This document shows positions 17,788-26,280 of a stretch of DNA of 36,686 nucleotides, one piece after another. Each line of letters begins with the position of its first letter. Position 1 is the first letter of the stretch. The translations under genes were made by a program, and so were the position numbers. The DNA lies in contig JAUICO010000044.1 of the NCBI GenBank assembly GCA_030427825.1, positions 1 through 36,686 of the forward strand, written 5' to 3'. The notes under the pieces are model-generated. The model saw only the letters and a program-made list of their open reading frames with translations. It did no database searches and was not told the origin of the DNA. Source of the DNA: a bacterium (GTDB lineage: Bacteria > Myxococcota_A > Bradymonadia > REDH01).

Positions 17788-19650
17788 TTGAAAAAAAGTG
17801 AAGATGGGTTCGAGGATGCCCTGATCAAGATTCTCAAGTCCGCAAAGCGCGGATTGTCGGTGCGAGAGGTCCAGCACAGGCTGGGACCCCTCGCAGAAGG
17901 TGTGAGCGTCAAACGTGCGCTCAAGAAGCTGTCGACCGACGCAAAGGCTGTGCGCCTTGACGGTTCGACGTACGCGATCGCTCCAAAGAGCTTCGCGAAG
18001 AAGGTCTCAAAGCAGCGTCCTGCAAAGGAAGGCGGCTCACGAAGACGTCCACAGGGAGACAGCAGATCCAGGCGAAGCGGCGGCGGAAAACCGCAGGGCA
18101 GGTCCAAAGCGGAGATGCTGCCCGGAATTCGTGCCGGCGAACGTAACGCGACGAAGCTGCTCGATCAGCTCTCAAGCGGGCTGGGTATCGATACAGCGTT
18201 CTCTGAAGAGGCGATCAGCATCGCCGAAGCCGCGCGCTCGCCCAAGCGGGTGCCGGCAGATTACCGCGACATGCGAGACATCCCGCTGGTTACCATCGAC
18301 GGTGCGGACGCGAAGGACTTTGATGACGCCGTATACGCCCGCGCTGAGGGTGGCGACATCATACTGCTGGTCGCGATCGCCGACGTCTCGCACTATGTGC
18401 AGGAAGGCTCTGCGCTCGACATCGAAGCCCGAGACCGAGGCTCCTCCGTGTATCTTCCGGGTCGCGTATACCCGATGCTGCCCGAGGCCCTCTCGAATGA
18501 CGTGTGCTCGCTGAAGCCGCGGGTGAATCGTCGCTGTGCGTGGGTCGAGATTCGATTCAACGGCAAAGGCCAGCGTACCTGGTACGATGTCGGCTTCGGC
18601 GTCATGCGATCAAAGGCCCGCCTTACGTACACGCAGGTCACGAAGTACTTTGAAGACAGCCGGCGGCGTAAGGGGATTCCGGATGAGGTCACGGACTCAT
18701 TGCGTACGCTTCGCCGCCTGTGGAAGCGGCTGAACCGCATGCGGATGAGGCGCGGCACGCTCGATATTGAGCTGTCGGACAATCAGATTGTAATCAGTGA
18801 CGACGGCTCGCGGGTCGCGGGTGTTGAAGCCCGCCCGCGTCTTGAGGCGCACCAGCTCGTCGAAGAGTGCATGCTGGCGGCGAACGAGACGGTGGCCGAC
18901 TTCTTTGTCACTTCGAGAGCGCCGATCGTGAATCGCCGGCATGATTCGCCGGACGACGAAAAGCTGCGCGATGTGGGGCGCCTGGCGGAGGCGCTGGATC
19001 CCTCCTCGCCGCGGTACTTCGGCGTGCCGAATCTTGAGAACATCGGCGAGCTCCTGCTGCATTTCAAGGGCCGCCCCGAGTATCGCGTCGTCGCGACGAT
19101 GGTACTCAGGGCAATGGCGAAGGCGACCTACGACGTCGAATCGGAAGGGCATTACGGCATCGGCGCCGGCAAGTACGCGCACTTCACATCGCCCATCCGT
19201 CGCTACGCCGACCTGGCGGTCCATCGCGGACTTCGAGACCTGGTGCAGGACAAGCAGCCTCGTGGACTGCGCAAGCGCATGAATCGAAGTATGCGCGATG
19301 CTGCGGAGTGGGCGAACAGCGGTGAAGAACGCGCTGTGAAAGCCGAGCGAACCGCACAACGGTTGCTGAGCGCGCTGTCGATGGAAGACCGCGTCGGCGA
19401 AGTCTTTGACGCGATCATTACCGACATCAAGAGCTACGGCTGCTTCGTGGCGTTACTCGACCCGCCGGTGGATGCGCTGATGGGAATTTGGAACCTGAAC
19501 GGCGACCATTACACGCTGGACGAAGAGGCCTACGCTCTTGTCGGCCGGCGCACAGGCCACCGGCTTCAGGTGGGTGACGTGCTGCCGGTGCGCTGCATCG
19601 AGGTTCGCGTCGAAGAAGGCAAAGTCGGCGTCGCTCCCGCTGAGGAATAG
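17788..19650 (+). CDS. rnr: RNase R-like exoribonuclease (RNB family) without visible cold-shock domains
   Basis: This 3'-5' exoribonuclease should degrade structured RNA and take part in mRNA and rRNA turnover. I place the start at TTG 17788, because AAGG lies 5 nt upstream; an ATG at 17746 in frame (634 residues) has no good ribosome site. By the longer numbering: a winged-helix domain (15-80), a basic Lys/Arg/Gly/Ser linker (82-125), the RNB domain with the metal-binding acidic motif around 185-194 (DGADAKDFDDAV) and TSPIRRYADL, and a C-terminal S1 domain (about 555-628). E. coli RNase R is 813 residues with two cold-shock domains before RNB; I see no room or motif for them here. It follows the tRNA-Leu gene and converges on the next gene 17 bp downstream. 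Confidence 0.9.
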   Translation: MKKSEDGFEDALIKILKSAKRGLSVREVQHRLGPLAEGVSVKRALKKLSTDAKAVRLDGSTYAIAPKSFAKKVSKQRPAKEGGSRRRPQGDSRSRRSGGGKPQGRSKAEMLPGIRAGERNATKLLDQLSSGLGIDTAFSEEAISIAEAARSPKRVPADYRDMRDIPLVTIDGADAKDFDDAVYARAEGGDIILLVAIADVSHYVQEGSALDIEARDRGSSVYLPGRVYPMLPEALSNDVCSLKPRVNRRCAWVEIRFNGKGQRTWYDVGFGVMRSKARLTYTQVTKYFEDSRRRKGIPDEVTDSLRTLRRLWKRLNRMRMRRGTLDIELSDNQIVISDDGSRVAGVEARPRLEAHQLVEECMLAANETVADFFVTSRAPIVNRRHDSPDDEKLRDVGRLAEALDPSSPRYFGVPNLENIGELLLHFKGRPEYRVVATMVLRAMAKATYDVESEGHYGIGAGKYAHFTSPIRRYADLAVHRGLRDLVQDKQPRGLRKRMNRSMRDAAEWANSGEERAVKAERTAQRLLSALSMEDRVGEVFDAIITDIKSYGCFVALLDPPVDALMGIWNLNGDHYTLDEEAYALVGRRTGHRLQVGDVLPVRCIEVRVEEGKVGVAPAEE

Positions 19651-19667
19651 CGCTCGGCACGGGGAAG

Positions 19668-22028
19668 CTACGGAGCACCACCTGTTCGGTCCGGTTGTGA
19701 CGCGGGAGTTGGGTGGCCTTCGTGGCCTTCGTGGCCTTCGTGGCCTTCGTGGCCTTCGTGGCCTTCGTGGCCTTCGTGGCCTTCGTGGGGCGGGTGCAGA
19801 TGCAGGCCTTCCCCTTCATGGCGCCCGAAGCGTTCCTGAACCCGGTGCATCGGCGTCTCAGTGTCGATGATCGGCGCGCCGTGCTCGTCGAAGTCCTCGG
19901 CGTGTCCATGGGCTCGGCGCCGACGAAACAGCGGTGGGCGCTCGCCACTCGAGATCCACTCCTCTACTCGTGCTTTGCGTGCTTCGACCCTCAGGACGCT
20001 GTTCATGTCGTCACCTGCCAGTTCGAGCGAGCGGTTGTAGTGACTGAGCGCGGCTTCCGGTTGTGAAAGCTGGTCGTCCAATAGACGCCCGATCTCAAAG
20101 TGAATGCGTGCGCGGTCCAGGTCCGTGAGCGGATGCGCCAGGGCGCCTTCCAGGGTGGCACGGGCTCGTGCGAAATCGGCTTCGGCCGCATAGACTTCGC
20201 TCAGCAACATGCTGGGTCGTATCGACGTGGGATCGACCGCCATGGCCGCTTTCAGGACCGTGGTGGCTTCCCGAAGGTCGGCGACTCCTTCTTCATCGGC
20301 GACTGGTGCCGCGATGAGCGCATTCGCCAGCAGCTCAAGGGCGTCGCGGTCGTATTCGCGCAGCGCCACGGCGTTCCGAAGGTAGCCCTGGGCAGCAACG
20401 TTCGCCTCCTCGCTTCGCTGGGAGAGGCTGAGGACGCCAAGGTTCAGGTAGGAGGAAAACCGCTTCTGCCTTGCTGCCGCCGCGGACCACGCCTCGGCGG
20501 CGCCCTCGCTGTTCCCCGAGGCCATCCGGATGTTGCCCCGGCTCTGCTCCAGGGCCCAGGAGAAGCTCTCGAACTGCGTCCAGGCCAGCAGGAATGCCAC
20601 GGCAACGGCTGCCACCCGAATCAACGCGGAGAATCGCGGCGTTGTCGTTGTCGGCGGAACCGTGCTCCGAACGTCTGCGGTTGCCGCAACGACGCCCAGG
20701 ACGCAGAGAATCGCGGGGTTCAGCGCGCCGGCTGACGCACCAAAGAGCGCCGCGTAAGTCACCGCCGCAGCAGCGAGGCAGGCGCCCTCAGACTTTCGCG
20801 TTGCAGACTCCTCCGCGCCTGCGCGCTCGTCTGTTCGCCGAATCGGCCCGAAGGCGATGGAGAAAAGCGCGAAGAGGATCAAGAGCGGGACCATGAATCC
20901 GCACTCTGCCGCAAGCTGTAGAAAAGGGGAGGGCGCCACCGCCGGAGGACGGGGAACGTCGCCCTCGAAGAAAGCCGGGTCTACCGCCGAGTAGTAGCGC
21001 GGGGCAGTCCCAATCCACGACCCGGGTCCTCGGCCGAACGGCTGGGATTCCCCCGCCATCTTCATCGCAACGTCAAAGAAGAATCCGCGGGCATGCCGAT
21101 CCTCTGTCGACGTCGGAGCTCCGAAATCGAAAGCAGACAGCTCCTCGGTTTGAATCACGATCTGTGTAGCTTCAGGGTCAACGACAATCTGCCGTTCGGG
21201 CAGCGCCAGGGCGATTACAACCGCGATGACTGAGGGCGCTGCGAGGGCGGTGATCAGGAGTCGTGGTCCGGCCGGGCTGGGCGTGAGCGCCCAGATGCCA
21301 CCGGCGACAGCGAGGCCGAGAATCGGCAGCGCGACAAGATTCGGAGGGAGCGTGATACCGAGTCCGATCGCCGCCGCCGCGATGCCGGCCGCAGCCACGC
21401 TGCGCGCAGCCCCGGGGGCTCGGTGTAGCAGGGCAGCGAGAGTGGGCAGAGCAAGAGCGAAGAACGAGGCGGCAGTGATACGGTCGTCGAACGTGCTGTA
21501 GATTTCGGTGATCGCGGTCACGAAAGGTGTCGGCTCCGGGATCAGGATACCAACGCGCTGAACCAGCGCCGCCGCGAGGGCGCCGATCGCGGCGATGCCA
21601 ACTCCAAAGGACGCAGATCGCGCTGCATCGAATCCTCCACGTGGAGACAGAATCCAGGTCGCCGGGATCAGCGGCAGCGCAAGCAGGGCCACCCGGTCAA
21701 ACGCAGCCGACTCGCCTCCGTGAGCGATTGAGAGGACTGCCGTCATAAAGGCGGCGATCAGCAACGCGCCGGTCGATGTGTGAAACCTTCGTGCGGCGCC
21801 CGTTGGCGGCGCGATGGCCCAGAGCAGCGTCGAAACCGCACCAAGAATGGCTGCGACCGCAAGCTGGCCGGTACTGTAAGTCAGCACGCCACTGAATGAG
21901 CACAGGGCTGCTGCGGCGATTGTGGTCGCGACTACAGCTTCGCCGGCCCTTCCGTGCCAGGTCGCGGACGGCGATTGGGTTGCGTTATCGTGCATGTTTC
22001 GGTGTACGGGACCAGAAGAGGGCTGCAT
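19668..22028 (-). CDS. O-antigen ligase-like polytopic membrane protein with TPR region and His-rich C-terminal repeats
   Basis: This 786-residue protein has about ten to twelve hydrophobic segments (residues 30-480), then a soluble TPR-like region (about 500-715) and a tail of eight EGH repeats. The segment DVAMKMAGESQPFGRGPGSWIG resembles the Wzy_C loop of the O-antigen ligase/polymerase family (GxGPGxW/F), which moves lipid-linked glycans in the periplasm. TPR fusion is common in delta-proteobacterial ligase-like proteins. The start is uncertain: ATG 22028 leaves only 17 bp to the divergent gene, while an in-frame ATG at 21995 leaves 50 bp; neither has a clear ribosome site. Glycan specificity is unknown, and a non-enzymatic TPR membrane protein is possible. 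Confidence 0.7.
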   Translation of the reverse strand: MQPSSGPVHRNMHDNATQSPSATWHGRAGEAVVATTIAAAALCSFSGVLTYSTGQLAVAAILGAVSTLLWAIAPPTGAARRFHTSTGALLIAAFMTAVLSIAHGGESAAFDRVALLALPLIPATWILSPRGGFDAARSASFGVGIAAIGALAAALVQRVGILIPEPTPFVTAITEIYSTFDDRITAASFFALALPTLAALLHRAPGAARSVAAAGIAAAAIGLGITLPPNLVALPILGLAVAGGIWALTPSPAGPRLLITALAAPSVIAVVIALALPERQIVVDPEATQIVIQTEELSAFDFGAPTSTEDRHARGFFFDVAMKMAGESQPFGRGPGSWIGTAPRYYSAVDPAFFEGDVPRPPAVAPSPFLQLAAECGFMVPLLILFALFSIAFGPIRRTDERAGAEESATRKSEGACLAAAAVTYAALFGASAGALNPAILCVLGVVAATADVRSTVPPTTTTPRFSALIRVAAVAVAFLLAWTQFESFSWALEQSRGNIRMASGNSEGAAEAWSAAAARQKRFSSYLNLGVLSLSQRSEEANVAAQGYLRNAVALREYDRDALELLANALIAAPVADEEGVADLREATTVLKAAMAVDPTSIRPSMLLSEVYAAEADFARARATLEGALAHPLTDLDRARIHFEIGRLLDDQLSQPEAALSHYNRSLELAGDDMNSVLRVEARKARVEEWISSGERPPLFRRRRAHGHAEDFDEHGAPIIDTETPMHRVQERFGRHEGEGLHLHPPHEGHEGHEGHEGHEGHEGHEGHEGHPTPASQPDRTGGAP
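19713..19784 (+). repeat. 9-bp tandem repeat, eight perfect copies
   Basis: GTGGCCTTC is repeated eight times without a mismatch. Read from the minus strand it is GAAGGCCAC, encoding Glu-Gly-His eight times near the C-terminus of the ligase-like protein. The array is in-frame and likely to vary in copy number by slippage. Confidence 0.95.
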
Positions 22029-22045
22029 GCTATGTCAGCGATCTG

Positions 22046-23074
22046 ATGCACGATCAACCCGCAACTACAGAGGAAGAGCTGGAGACGGCCTACCTCGAAA
22101 CGCCCAGTCCCCGCCGCCCGATCCGGGCCTGGCTGGCGTCGATTCTCTGTCCCGGACTCGGCTGGGCTTATCTTGGCCGGCCCGGCGTCGGCGTCGCTGT
22201 AAACCTGCTCTCAGTGCTGCTCTGGGTCTTCTTCGTCGCCCTTTGGACGATGTTGAAGTTCTATCCTCTCTATCCCTTTCTCTGGTTCCTCGCGATCTGG
22301 GCCGCCGTCCTCGCCATGAACGCGGCGGACGTGCGCGCCCACGCCGAACGGTTTGGTGAGGACTACCAGCTGCGCCCCTCGAATCACGCGCTCGCGTACG
22401 TGCTGGTTGTTGCGCTCTCCTTCATCCTGCCCCTGGTCGCGCTGCAGCAGTTCACACAGCGAAACCTCTGGATGATGGTGCATGTCGCCGACGGTACGAT
22501 GCACCCGACACTCGTCAGTGGAGATCGCGTGCTGGTCGATCGAGCCGTGTACCTTTCAGGTGACCCGGAGCGCGGCGATGTCGTCGTCTTCCAGCTTCCG
22601 GAGAGGGGCCGCGAGCTGCACGTCGGGCGGATTATCGGCGTGCCCGGGGACACGGTTCATGTACGCGATGATCAGCCGGTCGTGAACGACCAGCTCCGTA
22701 TCCGCGAAGAGCTCAGCGAGGACGGCGAGTTGAGGATCGGCGAAGTCGCCGGCGATGCCCCGGAGGGCCTGATTCGCTACGTCGAACATGCAGGCACACA
22801 GTGGTACACCACCTCGGCGCGTGCCTATCCAACGACCTTATCGATCGACCCGGTGCAGCTGGGTCCCGATGAGTATTTCATTCTCAACGACAACCGATCC
22901 GCGTCCTTCGATAGTCGCGAGATCGGGGCTGTATCCCGGGACGACGTCCTCGGTATGCCGCTGTACGTCTCAAGCACCGGCGGAGAACGAGCCGAGCTTG
23001 GGAGGCAGCGCAGCGGGCGCCGGCTGCAGTTTCCGCGACTTCCGGGACGGCCGGCGAACGCCCGAGCCGAGTGA
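22046..23074 (+). CDS. signal peptidase I homologue (S26) with both catalytic dyad residues replaced
   Basis: The 342-residue protein starts MHDQPATTEEE; the upstream open frame overlaps the divergent gene. Residues 25-135 form three or four hydrophobic segments, beginning with a TM2-like LASILCPGLGWAYLGRPG. The S26 domain follows: box B ADGTMHPTLVSGDRVLVD has Thr151 where active enzymes have the nucleophile Ser (SGSMxPTL). Box D LHVGRIIGVPGDTV has Gly194 where the general base Lys belongs (KRxxGxPGD). Box E reads NDNRSASFDSR instead of GDNRxxSxDSR. The fold is preserved, but peptidase activity by the Ser-Lys dyad is not expected. It could be a pseudoenzyme that binds signal peptides or partners. 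Another, active LepB must exist elsewhere. Confidence 0.85.
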   Translation: MHDQPATTEEELETAYLETPSPRRPIRAWLASILCPGLGWAYLGRPGVGVAVNLLSVLLWVFFVALWTMLKFYPLYPFLWFLAIWAAVLAMNAADVRAHAERFGEDYQLRPSNHALAYVLVVALSFILPLVALQQFTQRNLWMMVHVADGTMHPTLVSGDRVLVDRAVYLSGDPERGDVVVFQLPERGRELHVGRIIGVPGDTVHVRDDQPVVNDQLRIREELSEDGELRIGEVAGDAPEGLIRYVEHAGTQWYTTSARAYPTTLSIDPVQLGPDEYFILNDNRSASFDSREIGAVSRDDVLGMPLYVSSTGGERAELGRQRSGRRLQFPRLPGRPANARAE

Positions 23075-23169
23075 GCAGCGCGTGCACTGCGGAGCGCTCG
23101 CGTGTATGTCCCTGCGGAGTCTACCGCAGCGTTCGCGGGCCGTGATCGCGTGGGAAGAGGGCGAAGAAG

Positions 23170-23883
23170 ATGAAGCCATCAAAGTCAGCACATAGTCTGG
23201 CCGGGGTCTGGCGGCAGGGTGCCGCGACGCTCGGCGCCGCCGCCGTCGGTGCTGCGTCACTTGCCGGCTGCAGCGCAGCGACCGTTGCCGCCCCGGACGA
23301 TGCCATCGACGCGTGGGTCAGCGCAGTCGAGCGTGGGAATTGGGACCGCGCCTGGGAGCTGCTCAGCCAGGATGGTCGGCGTGGACGCTCTCAGGCTGAG
23401 TTTCGACAATGGGCTGCCGCCAACGCAGACGCGCTGCGCGCAGAGGCCGAAGGCCTTCGAGTGGCGCGTGAGTCGAAGGTCGCCGCCGTACGCGCCTGGA
23501 TTCCGCTTGACGCCGCGCACGACGTTGAGCTCACATGGTCTGACGGGCGATGGTTCCTTGCGGAGAACATGCCACTCCTCGGCGGAGCGGACACTCCAAT
23601 GCAGGCGATGTCTGCGGTCGCTGCTCTTATCGAATCACCTGAGCTGGAGTCGCTGCTGCGGGTGATGGGACCCTCGCTTCGGGCGCGGTACGAAGCGGAG
23701 CTCAGCGCGCTCAGCGCAGCGCTCATCGCAGGGGCCGGGCAGGAAGTTGTCGTCAATGGCGATACCGCGACCGTTTCGATTGACGAGCTGACCTTTCGCC
23801 TCGTCCGCGTCGACGGCGCGTGGATGCTGGACGGCATCAACCAGCTCTACGATTACAACAACTACGACTACTACGATTGGTAG
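23170..23883 (+). CDS. uncharacterised lipoprotein
   Basis: The 237-residue protein has a signal with hydrophobic run GAAAVGAASLAGC, giving lipidated Cys34. I do not recognise the family. Residues 40-130 (AIDAWVSAVERGNWDRAWELLS to DVELTWSDGRWFLAEN) resemble the NTF2-like/DUF4878 type of small periplasmic domains that begin with a helical DAVxxYxxALxxGD pattern. A second similar half may end with VRVDGAWMLDGI. The tail is unusual, rich in Tyr, Asn and Asp (YDYNNYDYYDW). AGAGGG upstream supports the ATG. It lies 95 bp after the signal-peptidase homologue in the same direction and may be cotranscribed. Confidence 0.75.
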   Translation: MKPSKSAHSLAGVWRQGAATLGAAAVGAASLAGCSAATVAAPDDAIDAWVSAVERGNWDRAWELLSQDGRRGRSQAEFRQWAAANADALRAEAEGLRVARESKVAAVRAWIPLDAAHDVELTWSDGRWFLAENMPLLGGADTPMQAMSAVAALIESPELESLLRVMGPSLRARYEAELSALSAALIAGAGQEVVVNGDTATVSIDELTFRLVRVDGAWMLDGINQLYDYNNYDYYDW

Positions 23884-23966
23884 TTGGGTCGTCGCCGGTC
23901 CGACGATTTTTTGCCGAGCTTCGGAACGACGCATACTGTGAACCGCGTCGCTACCCGGAGACTGAC

Positions 23967-24299
23967 ATGGAACGCCGAATTGATGAACGCCGACCCCTGC
24001 GAGTGCTGCTGAACGCCTTTCAACGGGGCGTTCCGGTGATCTGTGCCGCAGAGGACATCTCAACGAGCGGTATTCGACTCCGCACCGTGTTGAACGGCCG
24101 GCGACTGAGCGATGATCGTCTCCACATGGAGTTTCAGTTGCCTGACGACAGTGCCGTCATCAACGCCGTCGGTGTCGCTGTTCGCAGTACTCGCGACGAC
24201 ACCATCCTCGGCATTCGGTTCACGCACCTCAGCACGGAAGCGTCCGCGTCGATCCAGGCGTACGTCGAAGGTCGCAGCGCAATGCGCGCGAGCGCCTGA
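23967..24299 (+). CDS. PilZ domain protein
   Basis: The 110-residue product starts MERRIDERRPLR. CGGAG about 6 nt before the ATG at 23967 supports it over an earlier start inside the preceding gene. It is a single PilZ domain: the Arg motif ERRPLR at the N-terminus, then AEDISTSGIRLR matching D/NxSxxG, then LGIRFTHLS. PilZ domains bind cyclic di-GMP, and both contact motifs are present here, so binding is plausible. With no fused domain it would act as an adaptor on motility, exopolysaccharide or other targets. It converges on the subtilase gene. Confidence 0.88.
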   Translation: MERRIDERRPLRVLLNAFQRGVPVICAAEDISTSGIRLRTVLNGRRLSDDRLHMEFQLPDDSAVINAVGVAVRSTRDDTILGIRFTHLSTEASASIQAYVEGRSAMRASA

Positions 24300-24315
24300 G
24301 TCGGACCGCGCCGGC

Positions 24316-26121
24316 TTAGTGTCTGCGTAGGGAGAGAGCCGCCAGCGCTACGACCGCGGCTCCGTTCGCGGCGAGCCAGAGACGATCAGCCACGCCGATT
24401 CCCGGGATCAGCGTCAGGTCCGCGAGAGGGGCGATTGCCTCGCCCAGAAGCAGGGCGGCGAAGCCGGCGGCGACGCCGATGACGAGCGCGCGGGACGTCG
24501 CTCCGCGGGCGTGTCCGGCCACGGCGAACACGGCCAATGCAGGCAGCGCGCTCATCATGATTGCAGAGTGCGACAGCCCTGCGATGCCGAGGCTGTCGGC
24601 CCAGAACAGAGGGCTTGCGGCGAGCGAGGACATCGACGCGGACGCAACTCCAAAGACGCCGATCACGGCGATGACCGCTGCGAATCCTGTCGCTACGAAC
24701 ACCGAGCCCGCCAGCGCCGCTCCCGGCCGCAGCGCGAGCTGATTTCGTCGGGCGATCACCAGAAGAAGGAAGACCAGGGCCGCCGCGAGTACGAGCCGGG
24801 GTAGCTGAAAGTTCTTGAGGTTCGCTTTCGTTGCCGCGGCCGCATCGACAATGCCGGCCCCATAGCGCGCAGCATCCATCGTCGGAACTTCATCGGATGC
24901 GGTCGCCAGCAGAACGGACTCGATACGGTCCGGGTGCCTGATTCCCTGGGCGTGGATCAGCGCCGCGATACCGGCGACATGCGGTGCAGCCATGGACGTA
25001 CCCATGTAGAGGCCGAACTCGTGCTCTGCGGGGTTCCCGACGACTACGGTCTCCTGCATGACACCGTCCGGCCGGCCGTCGCCGTTCTGGTCGACGCGGA
25101 CGTTTCCTCCGGGAGCTGCGATATCGATGTAGCTCCCGTAGTTCGAGTAGAAAGTGGTCGTGCGGTCGTATTGGGTGGCTGAGACCGCGACGACGTGGCG
25201 ATATGCAGCCGGAAAGCTTGGGAGCGCCCAGCCGCTGTTTCCGGCGGCGGCAATGACAATGACGCCCTTGCGGTGCGCGTAACGCACAGCGTCGGACATG
25301 ATGCGGGAGGGGATCGGGCCGCCCAGCGACATGTTGATTACGTCAGCGCCGTTGTCCGCGGCAAAGCGGATCGCGTCGGCGATGTCGGCCGTGTTGCCCC
25401 GTCCGTGGCGGTCCAGGACACGCAGGGGCATGATGCGCGCAGCGGGCGCGAGGCCCGCGACCCCGTAGCCGTTGTTCGTAGTCTGCGCGATGGTGCCCGC
25501 GACGTGGGTTCCATGACCGTGCTCGTCGAAGGGGAAGGCGTCGTCAGAGACGAAGTCGTATCCGGCAACAAAGCCGGTGCCGCCCAGGTCACGAACCCGG
25601 CTCCAGCCGCGGTCCGCGTCGTCTTCGAACGCTACACCGGTATCGATCACCGCAACAACCGCGCCACGACCGCGGCTGTGACGCCACGCCTGTGCGGCGT
25701 TGACCTGATCGAAGTTCCATTGAAACTGATACAACGGGTCGTCGACGGCGGCTGCAGCGCCGGCAAAACCGTCGATCGAGAAGGTGTAGTCCGGCTCGAC
25801 GAACTCAACTCGGCGGTCGCCGCGCAGCCGTTCGATCACCTGCGGCGCCTCCTCACGAGGGACCCGAACCCGATATAGCTGCTCGTCAGCGGAGTATCGG
25901 CTGTTGAGGGCAGCGCCTTCGAACTCGCCCAGCAGATCCGCGGCACGCCGATGTGAGAGATGGTCGTTGAGGTCGACAAGCAGGTCGATGTGCTCGCCTT
26001 CGCCGTATGCGTCCTGCCACTCGAACGGAATGGTGCGGTCGCCACGGTCTCGTCCACTCCATGCAGCGAAGGCGATCGCCGCTGTGACGACCAGGAGAGT
26101 GGGGTAGTTGCGCTTGTTCAT
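24316..26121 (-). CDS. membrane-anchored S8 subtilisin-like peptidase with polytopic C-terminal domain
   Basis: The 601-residue product starts MNKRNYPTLLVVTAAIAFAAW, chosen because it begins a signal/anchor helix; longer in-frame starts (ATG 26172, TTG 26190) only add a polar leader. An inhibitor-like propeptide (YRVRVPREEAPQVIERLRG to VEFVEPDY) precedes the S8 domain, with catalytic Asp in AVIDTGV, His in HGHGTHVAGT and Ser in GTSMAAPHVAG. The last about 165 residues contain roughly five hydrophobic segments (LVLAAALVFLLLVIA onward). The peptidase is therefore tethered in the inner membrane, facing the periplasm. S8 proteins usually end after the catalytic domain or with P/PA domains, so the membrane module is unusual. 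The role of the module is unknown. Confidence 0.92.
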   Translation of the reverse strand: MNKRNYPTLLVVTAAIAFAAWSGRDRGDRTIPFEWQDAYGEGEHIDLLVDLNDHLSHRRAADLLGEFEGAALNSRYSADEQLYRVRVPREEAPQVIERLRGDRRVEFVEPDYTFSIDGFAGAAAAVDDPLYQFQWNFDQVNAAQAWRHSRGRGAVVAVIDTGVAFEDDADRGWSRVRDLGGTGFVAGYDFVSDDAFPFDEHGHGTHVAGTIAQTTNNGYGVAGLAPAARIMPLRVLDRHGRGNTADIADAIRFAADNGADVINMSLGGPIPSRIMSDAVRYAHRKGVIVIAAAGNSGWALPSFPAAYRHVVAVSATQYDRTTTFYSNYGSYIDIAAPGGNVRVDQNGDGRPDGVMQETVVVGNPAEHEFGLYMGTSMAAPHVAGIAALIHAQGIRHPDRIESVLLATASDEVPTMDAARYGAGIVDAAAATKANLKNFQLPRLVLAAALVFLLLVIARRNQLALRPGAALAGSVFVATGFAAVIAVIGVFGVASASMSSLAASPLFWADSLGIAGLSHSAIMMSALPALAVFAVAGHARGATSRALVIGVAAGFAALLLGEAIAPLADLTLIPGIGVADRLWLAANGAAVVALAALSLRRH

Positions 26122-26280
26122 GGAGTCCGTCCGAGCTGCGGCTGACGGGTCGCGTCGATTCAACGTGATCATCGTCACATGTTCACACAACGCCTGTGGA
26201 GCACATTCGGTTCCCGACGCCGCGTCTTCTGCATATCACGACACGTACTTCGCCGCGTCCACGAAGCGTGCAGGACGCGT

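Noticed and set aside
19713..19784. Tandem repeat as a CRISPR array
   Set aside because: The 9-bp units are directly adjacent without spacers and encode an in-frame protein tail, so this is a coding repeat.
19713..20066. Plus-strand ORF encoding a Val-Ala-Phe repeat protein
   Set aside because: It is the complementary frame of the 9-bp array in the minus-strand ligase-like gene; the rest has no coding character.
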